A stretch of DNA of 64,000 nt from Methanogenium organophilum (GTDB taxonomy: Archaea; Halobacteriota; Methanomicrobia; Methanomicrobiales; Methanomicrobiaceae): positions 1,984,001 through 2,048,000 of the forward strand of contig NZ_CP113361.1 of the NCBI RefSeq assembly GCF_026684035.1. Reading direction: 5' to 3'. Shown in pieces: positions 42,662 to 51,044 of this stretch (positions within the stretch are counted from its first letter, which is position 1; the number at the start of each line of letters is the position of its first letter). The position numbers and the translations under genes were made by a program. The notes beneath the pieces are model-generated. The model ran no database searches. It saw nothing but the letters and a program-made list of their open reading frames with translations, and was not told where the DNA came from.

Positions 42662-43480
42662 ATGGAGAAACAACATATAGTTATGATATATCCGGCACTT
42701 GTTCTTTCTTCAGTGGCCATAGGTCTGACCCTTCTGTATGCATCGGTCCTGGACCTGCGTGAGCGAAGGGTTCCATTCAGAACATGGTATCCGATGCTTT
42801 TCGTTGCAGTTCCCATGGCAATACTTACCTATACAGGATTATTCAGTGATGCTTTTCGGTTTGCAGCCGGTCTTTTCCTCTTATCGGCAATGCTCTGTTT
42901 TTTCTATTATTTTGCCTCTGCATATCTGCATCTTTTTGGAGGCGCGGATGCATGGGCCATGATCTTCATTACCGCATGCATACCCCTTTTCCCCTTTGAG
43001 CCGTATGTCGGTTATCCGTTCATTGCATATTTTCCCTTGTCGGTCATTATGAATGCTGTTCTTCTCAATCTCGTGACTCCTTTGGGAATCTTTGCAACGA
43101 ACTGCTTTCGGAGAAACCGCGGCCCCCTCAGGTATATGTTTATAGGATTCCCCGTTGACGGAAAAACTATTCAGGATGAATTTGGATTTGTCATGGAGGA
43201 GTTTACTGAAGATGAGGATGGTAGAGTCACACGCCGGTACCTTTCGTTTGCCGAGGCGATTCGCAGAATGATCCGTGGGGAGCGGAGGTTGTATACGCGG
43301 GATTTCAAACGAAACCCAGAGGAATATGCGGAAGAAATGAGATTATATCGGAAAGCTGGTGTAGTATGGATCTCGTATGGTGTTCCGTTTATCATACCTA
43401 TCTGTGCGGGTTTTCTCTCTGCAATATTTATTGGTGATATTATGACAATACTAATACAGACACTATCCGGAGTTGTCTGA
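42662..43480 (+). CDS. Archaeal prepilin peptidase (A24, FlaK/EppA type)
   Basis: 272 residues with membrane helices at about 10-28, 42-60, 66-90, 98-110, 115-145 and 245-270. The two catalytic aspartates are in ASVLDLRERRVP and the GxGD-like GGADAW. It cleaves class III signal peptides of pilins or archaellins. A GGAGG Shine-Dalgarno sequence lies within a few nt of the ATG; ATG 42683 is an alternative. hisI follows 3 nt downstream. Confidence 0.87.
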   Translation: MEKQHIVMIYPALVLSSVAIGLTLLYASVLDLRERRVPFRTWYPMLFVAVPMAILTYTGLFSDAFRFAAGLFLLSAMLCFFYYFASAYLHLFGGADAWAMIFITACIPLFPFEPYVGYPFIAYFPLSVIMNAVLLNLVTPLGIFATNCFRRNRGPLRYMFIGFPVDGKTIQDEFGFVMEEFTEDEDGRVTRRYLSFAEAIRRMIRGERRLYTRDFKRNPEEYAEEMRLYRKAGVVWISYGVPFIIPICAGFLSAIFIGDIMTILIQTLSGVV

Positions 43481-43483
43481 TGA

Positions 43484-43852
43484 ATGGAGATTAAATATAA
43501 TAGATCCGGGCTTGTTCCTGTGATTGCACAGGATATGGAGACGGGGCGTGTTCTGATGCTTGCATATGCAAATGCTGAAGCTCTTTCTCTGTCTCAGTCC
43601 ACAGGGTATGCGCATTATTTTTCGCGGAGCAGAGATCGTATCTGGAAAAAGGGTGAAGAATCCGGACACCTTCAGAAGATTGAACATATACGGGTTGACT
43701 GTGATGGAGACACGCTGTTATATCTCGTGCACCAGACCGGTGCGCCCTGTCATACCGGATATGAAACATGCTTTTTCCGTGAATTGGACGGTACAGTCAT
43801 TGCGCGGAGGCTTGTGGATCCGGATGAGGTATATGATAAAAAGGATGAGTGA
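43484..43852 (+). CDS. hisI: Phosphoribosyl-AMP cyclohydrolase
   Basis: 122 residues. The signatures [20 protein letters not shown] and the metal-binding [11 protein letters not shown] with [14 protein letters not shown] match HisI. It opens the purine ring in histidine synthesis, zinc-dependent. It is 3 nt downstream of the prepilin peptidase and 26 nt upstream of the PIN-ATPase gene, but the functional link is unclear. Confidence 0.95.
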   Translation: MEIKYNRSGLVPVIAQDMETGRVLMLAYANAEALSLSQSTGYAHYFSRSRDRIWKKGEESGHLQKIEHIRVDCDGDTLLYLVHQTGAPCHTGYETCFFRELDGTVIARRLVDPDEVYDKKDE

Positions 43853-43878
43853 CATCATACTAGATTGGTGATATTTTT

Positions 43879-45837
43879 ATGAAATTAGTACCCGATACAA
43901 GCGTCGTTATAGATGGGCGCATAACCTCCATGATACGGGAGGGAGAATATAATGGATCTACAATAATAATACCGGAAGCCGTTGTGGCTGAACTTGAATC
44001 GCAGGCAAACCAGGGACGTGAAATAGGATTCAGCGGATTAATAGAACTTCAGCAACTTTCAGATATGGCTGGTGAAGGAATTATTGAATTAGAGTACACC
44101 GGAAAACGCCCCAGTCTTGAACAGGTGAAGCTGGCTAGTGGTGGAGAAATAGATGCATTGATACGCGATGTGGCACTGGAATATGAGGATGTACGGTTTA
44201 TTACCAGCGATATTGTTCAGGCAGAGGTGGCAAAGGCGAAAGGGTTGGATGTTCTCTATCTGAAACCACAGGTAGGTGAATTTTCACCCCTGGGTATAGA
44301 CCAGTTTTTTGATGAGACAACCATTTCTGTCCATCTGAAGGAACGGGTTGAACCTTTTGCACGAAAAGGAACAATAGAACATTCAGAGATGGTCCATCTT
44401 CGCGAAACACCACTTTCGGAATATGAACTCCGTCAGATGGCACAGGAGATCCTTGAACGCGCCAAACGCGACCCGGATGGATTTGTTGAGGTTGAACGCA
44501 AGGGAGTAACCATTGTCCAGATCGGTTCGATGAGAATATCAATTGTCCGCAGGCCATTTTCTGATGGTATGGAAATTACTGCGTTCAGGCCTGTTCTCAG
44601 AGGGCAGTATGATATGTCCTCTCTGTCTTCGGAAATAAAAGAACGTCTTGCCCGAAAATCATCCGGTATTCTTATTGCAGGTCCCCCTGGCTCTGGAAAA
44701 ACCACACTGGCTGAGGCAATTGCTTCATATTTCCTAACGTCAGGGCAGCAGGTCTGTACTGTTGAAAATCCACGGGATCTTCAGGTTCCTGATTCAGTCA
44801 CACAGTTTTCTGCGCTTGACGGAAGTATGAAGAAAACCGCAGAGGTGCTTGTTCTTATCCGTCCGGATCATGTGATATTTGATGGAATTCGTGTGGATGA
44901 AGATTTTCAGGTATACATGGACATGCGTCTTGCAGGGGTTGGAACAATTGGCGTTGTCCATTCCCGTACTCCCTGGGATGCAATACAGCGGTTCATTAAC
45001 CGGGTTGATTTCAGCACCGTAGCAAATGCTGTGGATACGCTGATATTTGTTGATGATTCGAATATATCCGTTTATGATATTAGCCTGGTAATTGGAATTC
45101 CAACGGGGATGGAGGATGTGTCAAAGAGTTGCCCGATAATCAGGCTATCAAATGGTACTGATGGGACTGTTGTATGCGATGTCTTCTGTCATGAAGGGCA
45201 GGTCATTGTTCTCCCTGCCGGAGTGCATGAAGTAACGCCGGTTTCCCCTCCCAAAAAGGAAGTGCCAGCTCCAGTAAAAGAAATGCCAAAAGAAATTCCT
45301 GAGGAGAAGGAAGAAGTAATTCCAGATGAGGAAAACCTCGCGTGGAAGTTGGCAGAGCGTGAAATAAAACAGGAAATTGGTCGTTTTACAGATGGGCCTG
45401 TAGAAGTGAAGATGCTTTCTGATAATAAGGCAGTTGTGTATATTGACGACAGGGATGTGCCTGCAGCGATAGGCAAAGGAGGTAAAAATGTTGCAGGTAT
45501 TGTCAATAAACTAAGTATTGGTATTGATATTAAACCACTTTCTGAGTTTGAAACGGCAAAAGAAGAAACTTCTTTTAACGGAACACCCTCGAGTGAAGGT
45601 GCTGGGGCAAACGGGCAGTCCATCGAACTTAATGTCGACAAAAAGAACCTCGTGGTGATGTCGCCGCAAAACAGTGGTAAGATCGTCGATGTGTTCGGTG
45701 GAAAAGAATATCTTTTTACCGCTACTGTGAATGATAATGGTGAAATTAGCATCGCAAAAAGCAGTGGAATTGCTCAGGATATGCTCCGCCGGTATCAGGA
45801 TGGTGAATCAATCCGCCTGAAACCGGTAGGAAACTAA
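43879..45837 (+). CDS. PIN domain-ATPase-KH protein
   Basis: 652 residues. A PIN nuclease-like domain ([34 protein letters not shown]-like acidic positions) is followed by an AAA/PilT-like ATPase with [14 protein letters not shown] (about 265-280) and a KH domain ([15 protein letters not shown], about 525-540). This architecture (VapC9-like, YacL/PIN-Kh-type ATPase) is conserved in archaea; the function is unknown. It is translated after hisI and 59 nt before leuS. Confidence 0.87.
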   Translation: MKLVPDTSVVIDGRITSMIREGEYNGSTIIIPEAVVAELESQANQGREIGFSGLIELQQLSDMAGEGIIELEYTGKRPSLEQVKLASGGEIDALIRDVALEYEDVRFITSDIVQAEVAKAKGLDVLYLKPQVGEFSPLGIDQFFDETTISVHLKERVEPFARKGTIEHSEMVHLRETPLSEYELRQMAQEILERAKRDPDGFVEVERKGVTIVQIGSMRISIVRRPFSDGMEITAFRPVLRGQYDMSSLSSEIKERLARKSSGILIAGPPGSGKTTLAEAIASYFLTSGQQVCTVENPRDLQVPDSVTQFSALDGSMKKTAEVLVLIRPDHVIFDGIRVDEDFQVYMDMRLAGVGTIGVVHSRTPWDAIQRFINRVDFSTVANAVDTLIFVDDSNISVYDISLVIGIPTGMEDVSKSCPIIRLSNGTDGTVVCDVFCHEGQVIVLPAGVHEVTPVSPPKKEVPAPVKEMPKEIPEEKEEVIPDEENLAWKLAEREIKQEIGRFTDGPVEVKMLSDNKAVVYIDDRDVPAAIGKGGKNVAGIVNKLSIGIDIKPLSEFETAKEETSFNGTPSSEGAGANGQSIELNVDKKNLVVMSPQNSGKIVDVFGGKEYLFTATVNDNGEISIAKSSGIAQDMLRRYQDGESIRLKPVGN

Positions 45838-45896
45838 AATTATTTTGGGAACACAATATTTTTTGGGATTACATTTCTTTAGAGTGGGGCGATATA

Positions 45897-48674
45897 GTGC
45901 AAACATTTGATCTGAAAAACTTTGAACAAGAATATAAAGAAATCTGGCGGTCACAGTTTGAATCTGACCCGTGTACGAATGAAAAATTCTATCTGAATGT
46001 TGCATACCCGTATCCATCAGGGGCAATGCATGTCGGACATGGGAGAACGTACATTGTGCCGGATGTTATCGGCCGTTACTGGAGAATGAAAGGGCGCCAG
46101 GTGCTCTATCCGATGGCGTTTCATGTTACCGGCACTCCGGTAATTGGTATTTCACGCAGGATTGCAGCAGATGATGAGAAGACCATCAAACTCTATAAAG
46201 ACCTGTATCGGGTACCGCAGGAGACAATAGAAACCTTCACTGAACCGATGGCAATTGTTCGTCATTTCAGTAAGGAATATGAACGGGTAATGAGCCGTTG
46301 TGGTCTTTCCATCGACTGGAGACGCCGGTTTACAACGGTGGACCCGACGTATTCTAAATTTATCGAATGGCAGTATCTTCATCTGTATGATGAAAACAAG
46401 GTTGTGAGAGGTGCCCATCCGGTAAAATACTGTATGGGGTGCGATAATCCGGTTGGAGATCATGACCTCCTGGAAGGGGAAAAAGCGGAAATTGTCAAAT
46501 ATGTTCTGGTAATGTTCAGCTGGAATGATTACACAATTCCCTGTGCCACGCTGAGGCCGGAGACAACGTATGGCGTGACAAATCTCTGGGTGAATCCCGA
46601 TGTCATGTACCAGAAAGTCCGGGTGGACGGTCAGAACTGGATTCTGTCTCCTGAAGCAACAGAAAAGATACGCCTGCAGGATCATGATGTCATTGTTGAA
46701 GGGGAAATATCAGGTTCTGAGCTGGTTGATCAGACCGTCACGAATCCACTAAGCGGAGACGTGCCGATCCTGCCAGCTACCTTTGTTGACTCGGATATGG
46801 CAACAGGTATTGTGATGAGTGTGCCTGCTCATGCACCATTTGACTATATTGCTCTTCGTGACCTTCAGAAACAGGGGAAATATTCAGATATCACTCCTGT
46901 GCCCCTCATTGCTGTTGAAGGATATGGTACATGCCCTGCCCAGGATGCTGTCGAACGGTCTGGTATTGCTGATCAGAATGATCCTGCGATGGAAGTCCTT
47001 ACTCAGGAAGTATATAATGCAGAACATTCAAAAGGTCGGATGCTTCCGAAATATGGTGGAAAGCCGGTAAAAGAAGCACGAGAAGAGATTGCTGATCTTA
47101 TGCTCGAGCGGTATGGCTCTGCGGTAATGTTTGAATTTGACAACAGGGATGTCGTCTGCCGTTGTGGGACCCGGGTGTACGTGAGGATTTTACATGACCA
47201 GTGGTTCCTGAAATATAGTGATCCGGAATGGAAAGAGCACGTGCACAACGACCTGGAGTCCATTACTCTGGTACCTCCTGAGGTCAGGGCGGAATTTTCC
47301 CGCACAATTGACTGGCTCAATGACTGGGCGTGCACACGAAGAATCGGCCTTGGTACCAAACTGCCGTGGGATAAAGACTGGCTGGTTGAACCCCTGTCCG
47401 ATTCGACAATGTATATGTCATACTATACGATTTCCCACAAAATCCGGGAAATCGAGCCCGAACTGCTCACGCCGGATGTGTTTGATTATATTTTCCTGGG
47501 TATAGGAGATCCACAGGGTATTCCCCGTGAGACCCTGGATGACCTGAGGAATGAGTTCCTCTACTGGTATCCCTATGATTTCCGGTTCTCTGCCAAAGAT
47601 CTCATATCTAACCATCTGACGTTCCAGATGTTCCATCATGATGCGCTTTTCCCACCCGAACTGCGTCCGCAGGGTATGGTTATCTTTGGGATGGGTCTTT
47701 TGGAAGGGGCCAAGATGTCTTCTTCAAAAGGAAATGTGATTCTTCTTGAAGATGCTCTTGATGAATTTGGTGCTGATACCGTTCGGATGTTTTTGGTCGG
47801 CAGCGCAGAACCGTGGCAGGACTTTGACTGGAGGAACGAACTGGTTTCTTCTGTTCGAAAACAGATCGAGCGATTCTGGAACACAATCACCGAAGGCCTT
47901 GAATCAAAGGAGGCCTATGATATCGATGCGTGGGTCCTTTCACGTATGCAGAAGCATATTGAGATGACAACTAAGGCCCTTGAAGCGTTCCAGACCCGTC
48001 AGGCACTGCAGGAGGCGTACTTCAGTATAGAATCGGATCTGAAGTGGTACCGCCGCCGTCTTCCGGAGGGTGTCCGCACTTCAACGGTTATAAACACCAT
48101 TGCACCGGTTTGGGTACGGTTGCTTGCACCGTTTATTCCATATACCTGCGAGGCACTCTGGACAACGGTGGGGACGGATGAACCCGTTGGATTTGCATCA
48201 TGGCCACAGCCAGATCCCTCACTTATTGACACCAATCTTGAACTCTCAGAGGAACTTCTTTCAAGAACGGTGGAAGATATTGAATCCATTATGCGTCTGA
48301 TTCAGATTGAGACAGAATCTATTACTCTCTACGTGGCACCGGAATGGAAATGGGATCTATTCCAAATTATTGCCTCTGCCTCTGACAGGAAGAAGGTGAT
48401 GGGTGAGATCATGAAGAACGAGGATATGAGGAGCCGTGGGAAAGAGGCTACTGACGCTGCAAAACAGATCACCAATCAGATACACCGGTTCCCGCCTGAA
48501 CTGGTATCTTCCATTGCTGAGACACAGATGGATGAGGTTGCGGTATTTAGTGAAGTACGGGACTTCCTGCAGCGTGAATTTGGTGTACCAGTCTCCGTTA
48601 TCAATGCTGAGGAAAGTTCTCATCCCAAGGCACGGGCTGCACTTCCATTCAAACCCGCGATTGTAGTAAAATAG
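45897..48674 (+). CDS. leuS: Leucyl-tRNA synthetase
   Basis: 925 residues, archaeal LeuRS. The HIGH-type motif is PSGAMHVGHGRTY (about 39-51) and the KMSKS motif is AKMSSSKGN; an editing CP1 domain lies between. The start is GTG at 45897 behind a G-rich AGTGGGGCG segment; no ATG is near, so a GTG start is likely. It charges tRNA-Leu. Confidence 0.96.
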   Translation: MQTFDLKNFEQEYKEIWRSQFESDPCTNEKFYLNVAYPYPSGAMHVGHGRTYIVPDVIGRYWRMKGRQVLYPMAFHVTGTPVIGISRRIAADDEKTIKLYKDLYRVPQETIETFTEPMAIVRHFSKEYERVMSRCGLSIDWRRRFTTVDPTYSKFIEWQYLHLYDENKVVRGAHPVKYCMGCDNPVGDHDLLEGEKAEIVKYVLVMFSWNDYTIPCATLRPETTYGVTNLWVNPDVMYQKVRVDGQNWILSPEATEKIRLQDHDVIVEGEISGSELVDQTVTNPLSGDVPILPATFVDSDMATGIVMSVPAHAPFDYIALRDLQKQGKYSDITPVPLIAVEGYGTCPAQDAVERSGIADQNDPAMEVLTQEVYNAEHSKGRMLPKYGGKPVKEAREEIADLMLERYGSAVMFEFDNRDVVCRCGTRVYVRILHDQWFLKYSDPEWKEHVHNDLESITLVPPEVRAEFSRTIDWLNDWACTRRIGLGTKLPWDKDWLVEPLSDSTMYMSYYTISHKIREIEPELLTPDVFDYIFLGIGDPQGIPRETLDDLRNEFLYWYPYDFRFSAKDLISNHLTFQMFHHDALFPPELRPQGMVIFGMGLLEGAKMSSSKGNVILLEDALDEFGADTVRMFLVGSAEPWQDFDWRNELVSSVRKQIERFWNTITEGLESKEAYDIDAWVLSRMQKHIEMTTKALEAFQTRQALQEAYFSIESDLKWYRRRLPEGVRTSTVINTIAPVWVRLLAPFIPYTCEALWTTVGTDEPVGFASWPQPDPSLIDTNLELSEELLSRTVEDIESIMRLIQIETESITLYVAPEWKWDLFQIIASASDRKKVMGEIMKNEDMRSRGKEATDAAKQITNQIHRFPPELVSSIAETQMDEVAVFSEVRDFLQREFGVPVSVINAEESSHPKARAALPFKPAIVVK

Positions 48675-48680
48675 AAATAA

Positions 48681-49028
48681 TTATTTTGTTTTTTTGGCAG
48701 CTTGTTCTGCCTTCTTTTTTCGCTCTTTTGTGTTATATCCGGTAACAAATTCCAGGTACTGGCGGAAGCGTCTGTTTGTATCAAGTACCATCTCATTTGC
48801 CTCCTCTTCACTGAGACGATCAAATATGGACATGTCCGAGTCAGAGTCGACAATCAGTGTTTTTCCTTTTTCACCGGTGTATACTTCAAGACGTGCAAAA
48901 GATCCATAGGCGATGCGGTAGTGCCCATCAATTTCTTCTGCTGTCTCTTCAAAGAATTCAGTCAGACCGTCTACCATCCGAGTGGCAAATTCTTTGGTAT
49001 ATCCTCTCTTTATTGGATATTCCTGCAT
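48681..49028 (-). CDS. DUF5611 family protein
   Basis: 115 residues. MQEYPIKRGYTKEFATRMVD and EEANEMVLDTNRRFRQYLEF match a small family of methanogens; the C-terminus is Lys-rich. Its function is unknown. It converges with leuS (6 nt gap) and is divergent from the PAC2 gene. Confidence 0.83.
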   Translation of the reverse strand: MQEYPIKRGYTKEFATRMVDGLTEFFEETAEEIDGHYRIAYGSFARLEVYTGEKGKTLIVDSDSDMSIFDRLSEEEANEMVLDTNRRFRQYLEFVTGYNTKERKKKAEQAAKKTK

Positions 49029-49173
49029 ACCCAGATGTATAGACGTCAGATGTTATGAGTGTTGGTTCCTGTACATGTCGGGATCATCCTGTGATATTCG
49101 TTTCTACGGAAATCCTTTTTACCATTCATGTCTACCCATAATCATTGCATACTTTTCAAGGACGGTGATAATA

Positions 49174-49890
49174 ATGGAGGAGATACGAATAAAATCCAGC
49201 GACCCTGAAGGGGAGAATCTTGTTGTATTACTGGGATTCCCCGGCAGCGGTCTTGTTGGAAGTATTGCACTTGCTCATATGATCGATGAACTGGAGTTCA
49301 CACATATTGGAAACATTACCAGCAAATATTTCCCGCCGCTTGCGATGATGGTTGATGGAATTGTCAATGCGCCGATGCGGATTTTCCAGAAAGGGGAGTA
49401 TGTCCTGGTAATTTCAGATGTGCCCATTCATCCGATGATCTGTTATGAAGTTGGCAATGGCATTCTGGAATGGCTGTCTGCGTTTCCAGTGCGTGAAGTC
49501 GTGGTTGTGGCGGGGATAGTGACAAATGATGTCGAAAAACGTGTGTTTGGGGTTGCAACCGATCAGACAGGTCTTGAAATGATTAACGATAAAACAGAAA
49601 TTCTGCCGATGGGGAGTATCACAGGAATTGCGGGGACGATTCTTACAGAATGTAAAGTAAATGGTGTGACGGCTATCGGGCTGATGGGAGAATCGGTGAA
49701 TGCACCGGACCCGCGGGCTGCTGCATCGGTAATGACTGTTCTCAATGATCTGTATGGATTTGGTGTAAGTATTGATCCCCTGATTGAACAGGCAACGGAA
49801 ATTGAAGCCTCTCTGCAGCAGATGGCTGAACAGGTTGAACAGGCAGAACAGCAACCGGTGAAAAAGGAACACCTTCCGATGTACGGGTGA
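49174..49890 (+). CDS. PAC2-family proteasome-assembly-chaperone-like protein
   Basis: 238 residues from ATG 49174; the frame is open 192 nt further up but overlaps the antisense DUF5611 gene. The PAC2 pattern is LVVLLGFPGSGLVGSIALAHMIDEL, GMPA-like region VVVVAGIVTNDVEKRVFGVA, and LMGESVNAPDPRAAASV. It ends with a Glu/Gln-rich coiled coil. These proteins are homologues of eukaryotic PAC2, related to proteasome assembly or amino-acid binding; function in archaea is unproven. Confidence 0.85.
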   Translation: MEEIRIKSSDPEGENLVVLLGFPGSGLVGSIALAHMIDELEFTHIGNITSKYFPPLAMMVDGIVNAPMRIFQKGEYVLVISDVPIHPMICYEVGNGILEWLSAFPVREVVVVAGIVTNDVEKRVFGVATDQTGLEMINDKTEILPMGSITGIAGTILTECKVNGVTAIGLMGESVNAPDPRAAASVMTVLNDLYGFGVSIDPLIEQATEIEASLQQMAEQVEQAEQQPVKKEHLPMYG

Positions 49891-49892
49891 TA

Positions 49893-50300
49893 ATGATGAA
49901 CTGTACGCTTAAGTGTATTGCACTCACTGGTATCGGACCACATGTTATTGAAGAGCTGAAGAAGGGGAAGCCACGGACACTGGAACTTCAGAGTGCACAT
50001 AATCTGATTTCTCTTACGGTAGTATCACCTGGTGACGTTATGTTGCTCACACCGGTTGATCTGGATGATTTTACTGGCGGAGATCGTGGAATCATTGTGC
50101 AGGTGATCTCACTTACGATAAATATGAAGAGGCTGGTTGAATATGCGGCTCCTTATCACTATGAGGAACGGGAGAGGATGTCTGCGCGGATTCAGGTGCG
50201 ATATATGGATGGAGCTATAGCAAAGTCAGTAGAGGGCACCAGATGGGGAGAACCTACGTTTGCAGAAGTACTCCGGCCATCGCATTACCGTGCCGGATGA
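49893..50300 (+). CDS. DUF473 family protein
   Basis: 135 residues from ATG 49893 (or 49896). LKCIALTGIGPHVIEELKKG and LLTPVDLDDFTGGDRGIIVQ match DUF473, an archaeal family of unknown function. It starts inside the stop region of the PAC2 gene; a GTG at 49887 is also in frame. Next, after 58 nt, is tRNA-Arg. Confidence 0.88.
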   Translation: MMNCTLKCIALTGIGPHVIEELKKGKPRTLELQSAHNLISLTVVSPGDVMLLTPVDLDDFTGGDRGIIVQVISLTINMKRLVEYAAPYHYEERERMSARIQVRYMDGAIAKSVEGTRWGEPTFAEVLRPSHYRAG

Positions 50301-50357
50301 TCTCCTATCCATTCATTTTATTATCCCTGAAAGCGACCTAATAACGCAGAATGTGTT

Positions 50358-50432
50358 GGATCTGTGGCTTAGCCAGGATATAGCGCCGGGCTTCTAACCC
50401 GGACGTCGGGGGTTCGAATCCCTCCAGGTCCG
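50358..50432 (+). tRNA. tRNA-Arg(TCT)
   Basis: 75 nt. Acceptor stem GGATCTG with CAGGTCC, D arm GCT/AGC with TAGCCAGG-type loop, anticodon stem CCGGG/CCCGG with loop CTTCTAA (anticodon TCT), variable loop ACGTC and T arm GGGGG-TTCGAAT-CCCTC. Discriminator G; no encoded CCA. It is followed by TTTTT at 50442-50446. Confidence 0.95.
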
Positions 50433-50441
50433 TATTCTTTG

Positions 50442-50446
50442 TTTTT
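50442..50446 (+). terminator. T-run after tRNA-Arg
   Basis: TTTTT 10 nt past the tRNA 3' end, a typical archaeal termination signal. Confidence 0.4.
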
Positions 50447-50524
50447 ATGTGATGTATATTATTGAATCGTGATGTATTTTCGGATAATCTTTGTTGTCCT
50501 GAGATACGGTTCTGTGTCAGAGAT

Positions 50525-50550
50525 TGGGGGGTTCCTTCCCTCCATTCCGT
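50525..50550 (+). other. Degenerate copy of tRNA-Arg 3' end
   Basis: GGGGGGTTCCTTCCCTCCAT then TCCGT resembles the T arm and acceptor end of the tRNA-Arg located about 115 nt upstream. It may be a remnant of an integration site (att) or coincidence. Confidence 0.35.
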
Positions 50551-50863
50551 GACTCATTTTAAGGAAATCGGGGTATAAATTGGGCGTATTTTTGCTGGAA
50601 ATGTTCAGTTGAAAAAATACGGGTATAATGCTCGTTATTTGCCAAAAATATGATTAATTGCGAATTGCCATGGGGTCGCTATTGTTAGGGATTTTGAGAG
50701 GATGTGTTGGTCGGGTAAGGGTGAGATCAGCTCACTCCGTGCTTCTGTGTATGTCTGGATTTGTGATGTAAATATGTGTTTATTGCTAAATTAAGGCGAT
50801 TTTTAAAATTATTTGGCGTGTCTGTTGAAAAATGGAATATATCAACATAATCATCCATATTTC

Positions 50864-50998
50864 CGACCCCCCTCACCCGGCCGGCATGAACCGGGCCCTC
50901 CTTTCCCCAAGAGGAGAGGTAGTTCAAGTGATGGAACGGTTTACTAAACATCACAAAATGTGAACAAAACAATACCTGCAATATCAGATGTCTCGCAC
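50864..50998 (+). repeat. Dispersed intergenic repeat, copy B
   Basis: About 135 bp similar to 10221-10361 in the same orientation. Shared blocks are CTCACCC, CCGGCAT, CCCCAAG, GAGAGG, AGTTCA, AACGGTTT, CATCACAAAA and CAATATCAGA. It also lies between convergent transcription units (tRNA-Arg and metG). Confidence 0.75.
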
Positions 50999-51044
50999 AA
51001 TCACATGGTATCTGTGTGAATAGAGATTTTTCAGGGAAAAAATA

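Larger units (their letters stand above)
50433..51044. other. 612-bp non-coding region after tRNA-Arg
   Basis: No coding sequence is seen. It holds a degenerate tRNA 3'-end-like segment (50525-50550), AT-rich stretches and the second copy of the dispersed repeat (50864-50998). Confidence 0.7.

Noticed and set aside
48982-49173. N-terminal extension of the PAC2-family protein
   Set aside because: The 64 additional codons lie over the DUF5611 promoter/start and have no homology; the ATG at 49174 fits the family.
50358-51044. Integrated element at tRNA-Arg
   Set aside because: No integrase, no cargo gene and only one degenerate tRNA fragment; reported as a weak observation only.
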